Of a DNA stretch of 64,000 bases, positions 52,981 through 63,685 are shown one piece after another. A model generated the notes under the pieces. It was given only the letters and a program-made list of their open reading frames with translations, was not told the DNA's origin and did not search any database. The DNA comes from Bacteroidota bacterium (lineage in GTDB: Bacteria > Bacteroidota > Bacteroidia > Flavobacteriales_D > Crocinitomicaceae), in assembly GCA_016192075.1 (NCBI GenBank), contig JACPUU010000009.1, forward strand, positions 62,001 to 126,000, in the 5' to 3' direction. Each line of letters opens with the position of its first letter. Within the stretch, counting starts at the first letter, position 1. A program made the position numbers and the translations under genes.

Positions 52981-53532
52981 ATGATTGACTACCTGCCCTC
53001 TGAATCTGATATTTTTACTTCCAACAAAATGTACTGTGAAACCACGTGTGCTGCTTTGAAAGATAAGGGCTATAGCATTAAGGGTTCTTGCTCCAGCTAT
53101 GGATATACACTTTTGGCCCAGGCAAAGAAAGAGGGATTGAGCCTTAACCTCAAACTCGAAAAAAATCAAAGTACCCAGGGCGGAAACGTCATGTTTAATC
53201 CCGGCGCTGTTAATACAGAGGTTGGCCAATTGCGCATAGAAGGACTCAGTACCGCATTCACGATCCGTTTAGGGCAATCAGGCCTGGTGCGGCTGTTCAG
53301 TACCCCCGAAGCCCGGATGATTATTCCAAAACCGGCTTACCTGTTCTGGACAAAAAACTGCCCGGCAGATACCATTCAGAAGCTGGCATTATTCGTAAAA
53401 ACCCATTCGGTCTATGCTTTTAAACTGAATCGTGGAAAAGTGCTTCTAAAATTCGATGGCCCCAAAACAAACATACCTCAGTTTCTTTCTGAAGCATTAA
53501 ACCTGGTTAAAAACGCCGGATTCAATTCATAA
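52981..53532 (+). CDS. Cytoplasmic protein, unknown
   Basis: 183 residues from ATG 52981; the longer frame to 52846 crosses the terminator. MIDYLPSESDIFTSNKMYCETTCAALKDKGYSIKGSCSSYGYTLLAQAKKEGLSLNLKLE, then IPKPAYLFWTKNCP. Ordinary composition, no membrane segments. No family recognised. Confidence 0.55.
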   Translation: MIDYLPSESDIFTSNKMYCETTCAALKDKGYSIKGSCSSYGYTLLAQAKKEGLSLNLKLEKNQSTQGGNVMFNPGAVNTEVGQLRIEGLSTAFTIRLGQSGLVRLFSTPEARMIIPKPAYLFWTKNCPADTIQKLALFVKTHSVYAFKLNRGKVLLKFDGPKTNIPQFLSEALNLVKNAGFNS

Positions 53533-53533
53533 A

Positions 53534-53565
53534 AAAACCGCCCCCGGAATGGGAGCGGTTTTGTG
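53534..53565. terminator. Terminator hairpin between convergent genes
   Basis: aaaaccgc (53535-53542 region) and gcggtttt (53555-53562) pair, with ccc/ggg extending the stem. A and T flanks suit both strands. It follows the gene ending at 53532 and precedes the end of the giant minus-strand gene. Confidence 0.75.
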
Positions 53566-53585
53566 ATACTGTTTTTTGTTTTTAG

Positions 53586-56500
53586 TTATTTCAGAACGGT
53601 GACATGTCCTCTGTGTTTTTGTTTTTTGTCAGAGAGTTTTTCTCCAAACTCAATCTGCCAAACATAAACGCCATCTTCAACCAGTCCCTGATCACCATAC
53701 GTTCCATCCCAGCCAAAGTCATAGTTGAATGATTCAAACACTATTTCACCCCAGCGGTTGAAAATGGTCAGGTGATATTCATACATATCAATACCCGATG
53801 TTATTACTGGTTTAAATGTTTGGTTATTCGGATCTCCGTCTGGTGTAAACACATTTGGAATGTAGAAGAAAATTTCTTCGTAAATAGTCACATCCTGGCA
53901 AAGTGTATCAGTACATCCGTCAACAGATGTAACAATCTGGCAAACGTTGTAAACGGTTTCTTCATTTACAACCGGGAATGTAAATTCCGGATTTTGTTCA
54001 AGTGATGTTCCAACCCCTCCAAAGTTATATTGGTAGAATACCGCACCCGATGAAATATCTACAATGTTAATCGTAGGCTCAAGCGTGGTCGGATCATTCG
54101 GAGTCCAGTAGAATCCTGCTACCGGGTTAGGGTTTACGCAAACAGCGTCTGTTATTGTTGTTGATCCGACACAACCATCCAGCGAAGTGAGGGTCAGTGT
54201 TACATCATAACAGCCCGGATTCACGTAGAGGTTTGAATCAATCATACCTGCACCGGTATTACCATCACCAAAGGTCCATATTTCTGATCCTGCAAGGGTG
54301 TTCAGAGTTGTATTTTCAAAGGAAACCATGAGCGGGGCGCAACCTATGTTTACTGCATCAAACGTAGGTACCGGCACACCGTTAAATGTAACCGCAACCG
54401 CCAGGGTATCTGTTGACTGACACTGATCTGTTCCAACGACATAAACAGTTTCTGCCTGTGTTGGTACGTATGAGAACGGATTGGTAACGCCTATTGAATC
54501 CATGGCTGAATTCAGGAAAGCAAATGTATACCCTGGTACCCCATCAAATCCCTGGGCTGAAATAGTTGCCAGGTCGCCCGGGCAAAGTGTCAGATCAGGA
54601 GAAACAGTTTCAAAGAACGGAGGAATAATACTTACATCTACAGACTCAACGTTTGAAACGCAACCATTCATGTCATAAACCGTGCAGGTAAATGTGGTAG
54701 GTACAGTCAGGTTAACGGTATAATATTGGGCCGTGTCTCCGGTATTCCAGACATAATAATAGGCACCGCTTCCGCCGGTTGCATTGGATGAGATAACGCC
54801 GTATCCGTTATAACACATGGTTATATCTGTAATCGGATCCTGAACAACCGGGGTTGGCTCAATCAGTGTTATTTGCTGTGTTTGTGTACAGCCCGCCAGG
54901 TTTTGGATAACCAGGTCGTACGTTCCGGCGCAAAGGTTGGTAAATGTATTACCGGCAGTAAACGTAACACCGTTATCAATACTATAACCGCTTGCATTGG
55001 CTGCATTTATGGTAATGGTTCCATCACAGGCTGCGTTACAGGTAATATCGGTTCCGGCAACACTGTTAAAGCCTAACATGGCTGGTTGGTTGACACTAAA
55101 TGTGGTTGAAACCAGGCATGCGTTGTCATCTGTAACATCCACATCGTATCCACCGGCACAAAGGTTGATGGCTGAATTAGATCCGATTCCGGCAACACCG
55201 CCAGCCCAGATATAGGTATAGGCTCCTGTTCCACCGGCAATGGTTAATGTAGCAGAACCGTCACAAAGTCCAAAGCACGATGCATCTGTAGCATTCTGCG
55301 TAACAATGGTTAATTGTGCTGGTTCAACCAATGTCACAGGTTGCGCAGCAATACAGCCATTGTCGTCCTGCACCTGAATGGTGTAGTTACCGGCAGCCAG
55401 GTTTTGAGCCAGATCCTGAACAATGAATGTTGCACCACCGTCAAAACTATACATGTATGGTACTGTACCTCCGGCTGCATCGGCATCAATGCTGCCGGTG
55501 TTGTCGTTAAAGCACAACAGATCTGTATTTATAGTTGCCAGTGTTAATACCGTTGGTTCAGTAATAACCTCGTTCTGCGTATCGGTGCAGCCATTGGCAT
55601 CTGTTACAGTAATGGTGTACGTGTTTGGACACAACCCAGCAAACGTACCTGAAGCCTGCCCGGCACCGCCAATGTCAAAAGACAACGCACCGGTTCCGCC
55701 TGAAGCGGTAACATCAAACTGACCATCACAGGCAGCGTTACAGGTCACGTTGGTAACCACCAGGCCTGTAATAATCGGAGAAGCTTCGCTTGGAACAAAT
55801 TCAACTGAAGTGGTCTGGCATCCGTTCTGATCTTCAACAATTACGTTGTAGTTATTGGAAGCCAGCCCTGTAATTAAACTGCCAGGCTGGAATGATGTAC
55901 CACCATCAGCGCTGTAGCTATATACCGGTGTTCCGCCATTGGCATTGATTTGTATTTCACCGTTTGGTAAGTTGCAGGTAGATGGTGTTATAACTGTAGT
56001 ATAAGTTAATGGTGTTGGTTCTCCTACCACCTGAACTGCTGCCAGGGTACAGTTATTGAGATCTTTCACCATCACGTTCTGGTTACCTGCACACAAGCCG
56101 GTTAATGTAGAACCGGATTGGTAGGTTGTACCGCCGTTGCTGCTGTAAAGATAGGTTGGTGTTCCGCCGGCTGCTGTTACAGCTATCTCACCATCACATG
56201 ATCCGTTACAAAGTGTATTGGTAATAACATAGGTTGCTGACAGTACAGCTGGTTCAGTAATCACCTGCGTCGTATTGTAAGTACATCCCTGCGGATCAGT
56301 TACCACCACGTTATAGGTATTCGCTGCAAGACTTGGGAAAATTCCGGTTCCGTTGGTGGTTGCACCAAAGGTGTAAGTATAAGCCGGGCCGTTGGATCCT
56401 GCTGCTACAATTTGCACAAAACCACTGTTGTTGGCATTGCACGTAAGGTTGGTTGCATTAATTACAACGTTGAACGGAACAGGTTCTTCTACATCAACAT

Positions 56501-59500
56501 CCATTGCTCCAAGGCAGCCGTTGCCATCCTGTGCATAAACTGAATACGTACCAGCAGCCAGTCCGGTAAAGGTTGCACCGGCCTGATACGTTACACCGCC
56601 ATCAATTGAGTAGGTATACGGACCACCATCACCGCCAAGAGGAGCCGTAATCGTAATCTCACCATCCGTTCCGGTGTTGCAGGTAACGTCTGTTACAACT
56701 GGTGTAAATGTTATGGAGTCCGGCTCGGTCACTGTGAATTGCTGAATACCGATGCAAAGACCGTTATCCTGAATAGTTACATAATAGGTATCTGCAGACA
56801 GCCCGTTAAATACACCGCTGAAATTGGTTGTACCTCCCGGTGTGATTGTATAGGTGAACGGTGGCGCACCAAACTGCTGAGATACAATTCCCAAACCGTC
56901 AGTACCATTGTAACAGGTTGTACCTGCCACCAGATCAACCTGGGTTGTCATAACGTTGTCTGAAAGTGCTGAATAAATAGAGTCAATACAGCCATTGGCA
57001 TCTTCAACCACCAGGTTATAAAGGCCTGAATAAAGTCCGCCAAAGAATCCATTATTTACCTGAACGGTTACACCACCATCAATGGAATAGAAGTATGGAG
57101 CGAGACCATTGCTGGCTACAATTTCGAAACTTCCGTCATTGGCGCCGCAGTTAGAGGGGTTGTTGGCAATAAAGTTGAATGAAAATGCAGGTGGATCAGT
57201 CAGCGTAACAGTACTGTTGAATAAACAGCCGTTGTTGTCTTTTACCACCACATCATAAACACCGGCCATCAGACCGGTTACGGGCGTGGTACCGCCAAAA
57301 GTGGCTCCATTGTCTACGCTATAGGTATACCCTGGAGTTCCGCCAGCAGGTGTGAACGAAATTTCACCGGTAGGGGTTTGATAACATGCCGGGTCAACAA
57401 AGCCTTGTGTTGAGGTAAGTGCCGGTGGCTGGGTAATTGCTACAACCGCATTGGCCAAACATCCGTTGGCATCTTTTACAACCACGTTGATATTGCCCGC
57501 ACATAAACCTGTTAACACGTTAGATGCCTGGAAAGTCAACCCGTTATTTGAACTATATTCATACGGTGGTGTAGCATTGGAAGCGTTTACAGTAATCTGC
57601 CCGTCGCATACACCATTGCAAGTCGCAGCAACAGCAACAGAAGTGAATGTGAGCGCTGTAGGTTGCGTAATGGTAAAGTTCACTGTACCCAAACATCCGT
57701 TGGCATCCTGAACAGTTACGGTATGCGCTCCGGCAGCAACACTGTTAAAGGTATTACTGGCCTGGAAAGCACCGGCATCTATTTTATACTGATAGGCTGG
57801 TGAACCACCGGTTACACCAATAGTAACAGAACCGGTTAATGCACCGGCACATGCCACGTTTGTCTGAACGTCTACAAATGGAACCGGTCCGGGAGCATCA
57901 ACGATTGTCACGTTGAGTGTTTCAGTACACCCGTTGCCATCAGTCACGGTAATTACTTTAGCGCCTGGGGTCAGGCCGGTGAAAACACCTGTTGTATTGG
58001 TTGTTACACCCAATGTATAGGTATAGGTTGGTGTTCCGCCGCCGGCAGTAACCGTCACAGAACCATTATTTAAACCACAGGTTGACGGAGCAATTGCAGT
58101 TTGTGCAAGGGTTAAATCAGTAGGTTGTGTAATACTTGGTGTAAGTGACAGCAGACATCCGTTGGCATCTTTTACAGAAATGGTATAGGCACCGGGACAA
58201 AGTGCTGAGAATGTATTTCCGGCCTGATAAGCACCGCCGTTATTAGAGTAAGTGTAACCAGGTGTACCACCGGTAGGCGCGTTCACCAGAATAGATCCGT
58301 TACAGAGTCCAAAACAGGTAACGTTGGTTGGTGTTGCTGTAGCAGCAAGTGCTGCCGCGGGTTGTCCTACCACAATACTTGTAGTTGCTGTGCAACCTGT
58401 ATTATCGGTAATGGTGACGTTGTACGTACCGGCAGCAAGGTTAATTGCTGTCTGTGTTGTCTGCCCGATTGGAACCATACCTGCATTATACCAGACATAG
58501 GTATAAGGTGCAACGCCGTTGGCCGGATTTGCAGTGGCTGTACCACTGGCCTGACCAAAACAAAGGGCTGGTATAGAGGTAGCGGTTACAGTACAGCAGG
58601 TCGGTCCGGCAGTGATACTGAAGGTTCCGTTATACTGACATCCGTTGGCTGCAACTACTGTATAGGTGTAGTTACCATCCGGTAAATTGGTGAATGACGC
58701 TACGGCACCAACTGTATTGGCTTCCACAACAGAACCGGTAGTTGGACCGTTGATGGTTACGGTGTAAGGACCAGAACCAACTGCATTATCAATGGTAACA
58801 GATCCGTTATTATATCCTGAACAGGTTTCTGCCACAGCATTAACTGTAGGCGCAGGCAATGAAGAATAGGAAACAACTACATCATCATAATCTGTAATTA
58901 CCAGACCATCGCAACGGGTATAAGTAACCCGGGCTGTGTACGTGGTAGTTACACCATTTGGACAAACGTTAATTGAGTTTCCTGTACCAATTACAGTTCC
59001 TCCTACTCCGGCTACAGCTCCTGTAACCCACTCAACAGTGTAAATAGGGGCTCCATTTGGTGTAAATCTCCAGCCTTCAGGTGAGGCAGTGCTAACAGAC
59101 CAGTCAGGCGTTGGGGCATTTCTGCCGGGTGCAGCCATACCTGCTGTACCTGCCTGATTCTGAATTCCGACAATAGCATTTCCACCATTCCAGGTGGTAC
59201 AAAGATCTTTACGGTTAATATAGACGTCAATTACGTTTGTTGTTTCATAAAGTACCATCATGTGGGTACTGCGCATGGATGTACAACTGTAGTGTCCCAG
59301 GTTGTTGAAAACCACAACCAGAATGCGGCAGGGAGCAGTTCCCTGCAGATACCATTTAACTGTACCGGCAACTGTTGGATCAATGTCATGATAAACCCCG
59401 AAAATGTCACCGGCAGAGGTTAGTGCCGCCGCCGGACAACCGGCAGAAAATGACCAGGGACAAAACCCACCCGGTGTAGAAGGTCCGCCAAAGTCAATTG

Positions 59501-59840
59501 AACCGTTGGATCCAATCTGGCAATCATTATACGTTGTCCCATAAAAACAAAACGGAAACGGCAGTGCAATGTTTGGACTCCAGATATCATCTGTCCCTAC
59601 CGATACAGCAGTACCACCGGCAGCTGTATACGAAATTGGCGGTGAATGCGGTATTGAACTAACGGTGTAGGTTGTGGTGTTACCAACGGCAAACGGAGTT
59701 GCATTTAGCGTGACACAGTTTTGTGTACAAGGCAATACTTGGTTGGGATCAGCAACGATGTTGGGGCATCCCGGAAACTGGGCAAGTGCACTAAATCCTA
59801 CAAAAATGAGTAATGCAAGGGTAATTTTTTTCATGAACAT
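53586..59840 (-). CDS. Giant SprB-repeat surface protein with gliding/T9SS type B C-terminus
   Basis: 2084 residues from ATG 59840; an upstream TTG at 59861 is possible. Signal peptide near KKITLALLIFVGFSALAQ. An N-terminal domain (about 30-330) precedes about 17-18 SprB-type repeats of 76-80 residues, each with a CNGxCDG-like start and a VxDANGC strand. PKD-like modules (GDGNTGAGMIDSNLYVNPGCY) follow. The C-terminus IPNVFTPDGDPNNQTFKP to GHVTVLK is the type B gliding-motility C-terminal domain. It is probably a secreted or motile surface adhesin. Confidence 0.92.
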   Translation of the reverse strand: MFMKKITLALLIFVGFSALAQFPGCPNIVADPNQVLPCTQNCVTLNATPFAVGNTTTYTVSSIPHSPPISYTAAGGTAVSVGTDDIWSPNIALPFPFCFYGTTYNDCQIGSNGSIDFGGPSTPGGFCPWSFSAGCPAAALTSAGDIFGVYHDIDPTVAGTVKWYLQGTAPCRILVVVFNNLGHYSCTSMRSTHMMVLYETTNVIDVYINRKDLCTTWNGGNAIVGIQNQAGTAGMAAPGRNAPTPDWSVSTASPEGWRFTPNGAPIYTVEWVTGAVAGVGGTVIGTGNSINVCPNGVTTTYTARVTYTRCDGLVITDYDDVVVSYSSLPAPTVNAVAETCSGYNNGSVTIDNAVGSGPYTVTINGPTTGSVVEANTVGAVASFTNLPDGNYTYTVVAANGCQYNGTFSITAGPTCCTVTATSIPALCFGQASGTATANPANGVAPYTYVWYNAGMVPIGQTTQTAINLAAGTYNVTITDNTGCTATTSIVVGQPAAALAATATPTNVTCFGLCNGSILVNAPTGGTPGYTYSNNGGAYQAGNTFSALCPGAYTISVKDANGCLLSLTPSITQPTDLTLAQTAIAPSTCGLNNGSVTVTAGGGTPTYTYTLGVTTNTTGVFTGLTPGAKVITVTDGNGCTETLNVTIVDAPGPVPFVDVQTNVACAGALTGSVTIGVTGGSPAYQYKIDAGAFQASNTFNSVAAGAHTVTVQDANGCLGTVNFTITQPTALTFTSVAVAATCNGVCDGQITVNASNATPPYEYSSNNGLTFQASNVLTGLCAGNINVVVKDANGCLANAVVAITQPPALTSTQGFVDPACYQTPTGEISFTPAGGTPGYTYSVDNGATFGGTTPVTGLMAGVYDVVVKDNNGCLFNSTVTLTDPPAFSFNFIANNPSNCGANDGSFEIVASNGLAPYFYSIDGGVTVQVNNGFFGGLYSGLYNLVVEDANGCIDSIYSALSDNVMTTQVDLVAGTTCYNGTDGLGIVSQQFGAPPFTYTITPGGTTNFSGVFNGLSADTYYVTIQDNGLCIGIQQFTVTEPDSITFTPVVTDVTCNTGTDGEITITAPLGGDGGPYTYSIDGGVTYQAGATFTGLAAGTYSVYAQDGNGCLGAMDVDVEEPVPFNVVINATNLTCNANNSGFVQIVAAGSNGPAYTYTFGATTNGTGIFPSLAANTYNVVVTDPQGCTYNTTQVITEPAVLSATYVITNTLCNGSCDGEIAVTAAGGTPTYLYSSNGGTTYQSGSTLTGLCAGNQNVMVKDLNNCTLAAVQVVGEPTPLTYTTVITPSTCNLPNGEIQINANGGTPVYSYSADGGTSFQPGSLITGLASNNYNVIVEDQNGCQTTSVEFVPSEASPIITGLVVTNVTCNAACDGQFDVTASGGTGALSFDIGGAGQASGTFAGLCPNTYTITVTDANGCTDTQNEVITEPTVLTLATINTDLLCFNDNTGSIDADAAGGTVPYMYSFDGGATFIVQDLAQNLAAGNYTIQVQDDNGCIAAQPVTLVEPAQLTIVTQNATDASCFGLCDGSATLTIAGGTGAYTYIWAGGVAGIGSNSAINLCAGGYDVDVTDDNACLVSTTFSVNQPAMLGFNSVAGTDITCNAACDGTITINAANASGYSIDNGVTFTAGNTFTNLCAGTYDLVIQNLAGCTQTQQITLIEPTPVVQDPITDITMCYNGYGVISSNATGGSGAYYYVWNTGDTAQYYTVNLTVPTTFTCTVYDMNGCVSNVESVDVSIIPPFFETVSPDLTLCPGDLATISAQGFDGVPGYTFAFLNSAMDSIGVTNPFSYVPTQAETVYVVGTDQCQSTDTLAVAVTFNGVPVPTFDAVNIGCAPLMVSFENTTLNTLAGSEIWTFGDGNTGAGMIDSNLYVNPGCYDVTLTLTSLDGCVGSTTITDAVCVNPNPVAGFYWTPNDPTTLEPTINIVDISSGAVFYQYNFGGVGTSLEQNPEFTFPVVNEETVYNVCQIVTSVDGCTDTLCQDVTIYEEIFFYIPNVFTPDGDPNNQTFKPVITSGIDMYEYHLTIFNRWGEIVFESFNYDFGWDGTYGDQGLVEDGVYVWQIEFGEKLSDKKQKHRGHVTVLK

Positions 59841-60026
59841 TTTATTGGGCTTCTGTTTCAAATTTAACGATTAAGGAATTCCCGGGTTGCTTTAGGACCA
59901 AAAAAAAAATGCCCCCTATCGTGTAAAAAAGTACACAAACCTGACAATCAGAGATATAAATAATTATATATCAGCTAATTAAATTTAGCTAAATCGTTTT
60001 TTTGAGGGGGGACCACTCACCTTGAT

Positions 60027-61046
60027 TCAGAAGGAGTTAGGCAAGTTTTTACGAACAAATTCGATATCCTGGTCGGTTATGTCCAAATGGGCAACCATAC
60101 GAATGCGGCCTTTACCAAAAGTAACGGCCAGAATTCCGGCATCCTTGAGTTTTTCAACAACCGCCTGCTCGCTGAGGCCTGTTTTAACATGCCCGACCAC
60201 AATGTTTGTTTCAACCGGAATTACAGTGTCAATCCAATCAACATTTTGCAGAATCAGTGCCAGTTCTTTGGCTCTCCGGTGATCATCTGCCAGGCGCTGA
60301 ATGTTGTTTTTCAAAGCATACAGGCCTCCGGCGGCTATGATGCCTGCCTGTCTCATACCACCGCCCATTACTTTTCTGACTCTGCGGGCTTTTTTGATAA
60401 ATTCAGAGGTACCCAATAGCAGCGAACCCACGGGTGCACCCAGCCCTTTGGAAAGGCATACGGAAATAGAATCAAACTGTGAGCCGTAGGTCTTTATGTC
60501 CGTTTTGCTTACTTCAAGCGCATTAAAAACACGGGCGCCGTCCAGGTGAAATGCCAGTTTTTTTTGTTTACAGATCTGGCTGATTTTCTGAATGTCTGAA
60601 AAATTGTATACGACACCGCCTCCGCGGTTGGATGTATCTTCAATACTCACCAGGCTGGTAACCGGATAATGCTGATCATCGGGATTAATGTTGTCCGCAA
60701 TTTCATCCGGATTAATGCGCCCGCTGTTACCCCGCAGTAAACGGACAGAAGCCCCTGAATTACGCATAATTCCGCCGCCTTCATACCGGTATATGTGAGA
60801 CTCTTCATGACAAATGACTTCATCGCCGGGTTTGCAATGCACATTGATAGCTATCTGATTGGTTTGTGTACCGGAGGAACAAAATAAGCCTGCCTCTTTT
60901 CCAAAAAGCGCAGCGCCGTATTTTTCAAGTTCAATAACGGTTGGGTCATCTCCAAAAACATCATCTCCAACTTGAGCTCCAAGCATAAAATCAAGCATCG
61001 CCTTAGTCGGCCTGGTTACGGTATCACTTCTTAAATCAACTGCCAT
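60027..61046 (-). CDS. ltaE: Low-specificity threonine aldolase
   Basis: 339 residues. MAVDLRSDTVTRPTKAMLDFMLGAQVGDDVFGDDPTVIELE is the family start. The PLP lysine is in ISVCLSKGLGAPVGSLLLG; HLDGARVFNAL and GGGMRQAGIIAAGGLYAL follow the family pattern. It cleaves threonine and allo-threonine to glycine and acetaldehyde. It lies 10 bp after the phosphatase gene. Confidence 0.95.
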   Translation of the reverse strand: MAVDLRSDTVTRPTKAMLDFMLGAQVGDDVFGDDPTVIELEKYGAALFGKEAGLFCSSGTQTNQIAINVHCKPGDEVICHEESHIYRYEGGGIMRNSGASVRLLRGNSGRINPDEIADNINPDDQHYPVTSLVSIEDTSNRGGGVVYNFSDIQKISQICKQKKLAFHLDGARVFNALEVSKTDIKTYGSQFDSISVCLSKGLGAPVGSLLLGTSEFIKKARRVRKVMGGGMRQAGIIAAGGLYALKNNIQRLADDHRRAKELALILQNVDWIDTVIPVETNIVVGHVKTGLSEQAVVEKLKDAGILAVTFGKGRIRMVAHLDITDQDIEFVRKNLPNSF

Positions 61047-61056
61047 GGTACAATCA

Positions 61057-63036
61057 TTAAATTCTTACTCCAATAACACAAATGTCATCAATTTGTTCCA
61101 GTTCTCCTTTCCAGGTATCAAATACTTTTTCAATCTCTTTTCGCTGCTCGCCCATTGGTTTTTGACTCACCTCAATCAACAGTTTACGCAATGAACCTGA
61201 CTTGAATTTTTTTCCGGCCTGGCCCCCGAACTGGTCACTGTATCCGTCTGAAAAAAGATAAAGTACATCACCGGTCAGTAAATTAAAGGTGGTTGTTTCA
61301 AAGGGTGTCATGTACTCATGTTTGCCAACCGGCTGTTTCATTGGTTTAAGTTCTGTTATTTCATTGCCGCGAATTATCCACAGGGGATTATTGGCACCTG
61401 AATATTCCAGCACCGCAGATTTATCAGGTAGAAATTTCAATGCTACCAACGCAATATCCATTCCGTCACGCACATTCTCTTCTGATTTTGAAAATTGTTC
61501 AGCAATGAGAGTCCTGGTCTGGTCTAAAATTTCACCGGGCCGGGTATATCCAAACTCACGCACCGCCCTGTTCAACGCATTGTGACAGACCACGCTCACC
61601 ATAGCACCCGGAACGCCGTGCCCGGTACAATCAGCCACACCAAAAAGCAACACGTCTTTGAATTTATCCATCCAGTAAAAATCACCCGCAACAATGTCTT
61701 TGGGGCGGTAAAAAATGAACGAATCATTGAAGTATTCTTTAACCAGTTTATCAGGCGGTAAAATAGCTGTCTGAATTCTTTTGGCATATTCAATCGATGA
61801 AAGTATTTCTTCATTTTTCAATTGCAGCGATTGCCGCTGACTTTCAATCTGATTGTTTTGTTCTTTGATTTTTTTGTTATCGCGTGATTTCAATAAAAAT
61901 CCGGCAATTACCAGCAGTAACAACATGCCCAGCAATATGGCACTCCACAAAATATAACGGGACCGCGCCTCCTGCTGCTCACGTTTGGATTGTTCCAGCT
62001 TATTTTCCTTGTCTAATTTTTCTATCTGCAGCTGTTTTTTTTCAGTCTCATATTTCTCTTTCAAGTCATTAATCTGCGACAGGTTTTCAACACTGTATAT
62101 AGAATCTGTTACATCCAGCAACTGATGTAAATAGGTGTTGGCATCTTTTAAATTGCCTTTCATTTCGCTGGCACGGATCAGTGTTCTTAACAGGTACGTC
62201 ATTTCACGCGTATACACATTACTGCCCGCAATTTCTTTTGCTTTGCTCAGCATTTGAATGGCCTTTTCAACTTGTCCGAGTTCAAGGTATACCGCACCTA
62301 AATTCTGGTACCATATTTTCAGTGAAAGGTCGTTGGGAGATTGCAGCTCCATAATCTCAACACACTTTTCAAGATATTCCCTGGCCTTTTCGTGACGGCC
62401 GGTTGTTGAATAAATGAGTCCAAGATTTCCGTAAATATCAGGATCCAAAGCACCTGAGGCAATCATAATTTCATACGCTTTGTTCAAACTGACCTCAGCA
62501 CTGTCATGCATGTCTAAATTCATCTGACAGATTCCAATATTTGCATAACACAATTGAACGCCCCGGGTAAACTCATACTGAACAAATGTTTTCAATGATT
62601 TTCTGAAATAATCAATTGCAACGTCCTGCTTTTTCATGTTGCGGTAAATCATTCCAATATTGGCTTCACATTTGGCTACACCCAATGAGTCATTTATTTT
62701 TTCATATTCATCAATGGCTTTGAGATAGGCATCAACAGACGCTGTATAAAGGCCTTTTTCATCAAGTGCTATGCCCTTGAGTTTATAGGCAAAGGCAGCC
62801 TCGGCGGTATATCCCTTTTGCGTTGCAATGCGAATACTTTCATCAGCAATATCTTCAGTAACCTCAAGGCTTATGTATTTTCCCTGCCAGCCAAGGTCAT
62901 TCAGCGCCCTTACCTTACTGGTATCTGCAGGCAGCTTCATAATTGAATCAAACGCCCGTTGGTATGACACACTGTCTTGCTGCGCAAAGGCAACAAAGAA
63001 CCCCAGGGAAAGAAAAAGAGAAAACAAAAGTTTCAT
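61057..63036 (-). CDS. TPR and SpoIIE-type PP2C phosphatase protein
   Basis: 659 residues. The signal-like N-terminus (LLFSLFLSLGFFVAFAQQ) is followed by about six TPR repeats (40-330), a coiled coil (about 335-365), one membrane helix (YILWSAILLGMLLLLVIAGFL), a second coiled coil and a SpoIIE/RsbU-like phosphatase domain. That domain has YRPKDIVAGDFYW, FGVADCTGHGVPGAMVSVV and LFSDGYSDQFGG. It probably dephosphorylates an anti-anti-sigma-type or other target in response to a periplasmic signal. Confidence 0.92.
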   Translation of the reverse strand: MKLLFSLFLSLGFFVAFAQQDSVSYQRAFDSIMKLPADTSKVRALNDLGWQGKYISLEVTEDIADESIRIATQKGYTAEAAFAYKLKGIALDEKGLYTASVDAYLKAIDEYEKINDSLGVAKCEANIGMIYRNMKKQDVAIDYFRKSLKTFVQYEFTRGVQLCYANIGICQMNLDMHDSAEVSLNKAYEIMIASGALDPDIYGNLGLIYSTTGRHEKAREYLEKCVEIMELQSPNDLSLKIWYQNLGAVYLELGQVEKAIQMLSKAKEIAGSNVYTREMTYLLRTLIRASEMKGNLKDANTYLHQLLDVTDSIYSVENLSQINDLKEKYETEKKQLQIEKLDKENKLEQSKREQQEARSRYILWSAILLGMLLLLVIAGFLLKSRDNKKIKEQNNQIESQRQSLQLKNEEILSSIEYAKRIQTAILPPDKLVKEYFNDSFIFYRPKDIVAGDFYWMDKFKDVLLFGVADCTGHGVPGAMVSVVCHNALNRAVREFGYTRPGEILDQTRTLIAEQFSKSEENVRDGMDIALVALKFLPDKSAVLEYSGANNPLWIIRGNEITELKPMKQPVGKHEYMTPFETTTFNLLTGDVLYLFSDGYSDQFGGQAGKKFKSGSLRKLLIEVSQKPMGEQRKEIEKVFDTWKGELEQIDDICVIGVRI

Positions 63037-63043
63037 GGATTGT

Positions 63044-63685
63044 TTATTTTTTGCGAATAATCATTATTCCGTCACGCAATGGTAACAGCATTGTTTCAAC
63101 CCGGTGATCGCGGTTTACTTTTTCATTAAAAGCACAGATGGCTTTTGTGCTTTGGTCATTTTCTTTCACCGGCTGAACCACTTTACCACTCCAGAGTACA
63201 TTGTCTGCCAAAAGAAATCCGCCCGGCCTGACCTTATCAATCAACAGGTCAAAATAACGGGAATAGTTTTCTTTATCCGCATCAATAAAGGCCAGGTCAA
63301 TCTGATCAGGTAAGGAAGGGATCAGGTCAGCTGCATTGCCCGCAAGAAACTGAATTTTAGAACCGTGTGGTGACCTGGCAAAATAACTTTCAGCAAAAGG
63401 TCTTAATTCCCGGTTATTGTCGATCGTAATCAGCCGGCCTTTTTCTGACAGCCCCTCGGCCAGGCACAGTGCCGAATAACCGGTATAGGTGCCTATTTCT
63501 ACAACCAGGTCAGGCCTGATCATGTTCGAAATTATGCTTAGAAAACGTCCCTGTAAATGCCCTGAAAGCATACGCGGTGACAAAACTTTGAGATGTGTTT
63601 CCCTGTTTAGTTCTTTCAAAAGCTCAGGCTCGGCAGAACTAAAATTGCGGGCATATTCATCTATTGAATCGGGTAAAAAATCCAT
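63044..63685 (-). CDS. O-methyltransferase (CCoAOMT-like, SAM dependent)
   Basis: 213 residues. HLQGRFLSIISNMIRPDLVVEIGTYTGYSALCLAEGL is the SAM-binding motif, DLAFIDADKENYSRYFDLL the metal-site Asp, and LADNVLWSGKVVQP follows. It is like bacterial caffeoyl-CoA-type O-methyltransferases, which use Mg2+ or similar. Substrate unknown. An inverted repeat covers its ATG. Confidence 0.9.
   Translation of the reverse strand: MDFLPDSIDEYARNFSSAEPELLKELNRETHLKVLSPRMLSGHLQGRFLSIISNMIRPDLVVEIGTYTGYSALCLAEGLSEKGRLITIDNNRELRPFAESYFARSPHGSKIQFLAGNAADLIPSLPDQIDLAFIDADKENYSRYFDLLIDKVRPGGFLLADNVLWSGKVVQPVKENDQSTKAICAFNEKVNRDHRVETMLLPLRDGIMIIRKK

Noticed and set aside
53586-59840. Regularly spaced repeats resembling an array
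   Set aside because: They are in-frame SprB-type protein repeats of about 230 bp with diverged sequence, not CRISPR units.
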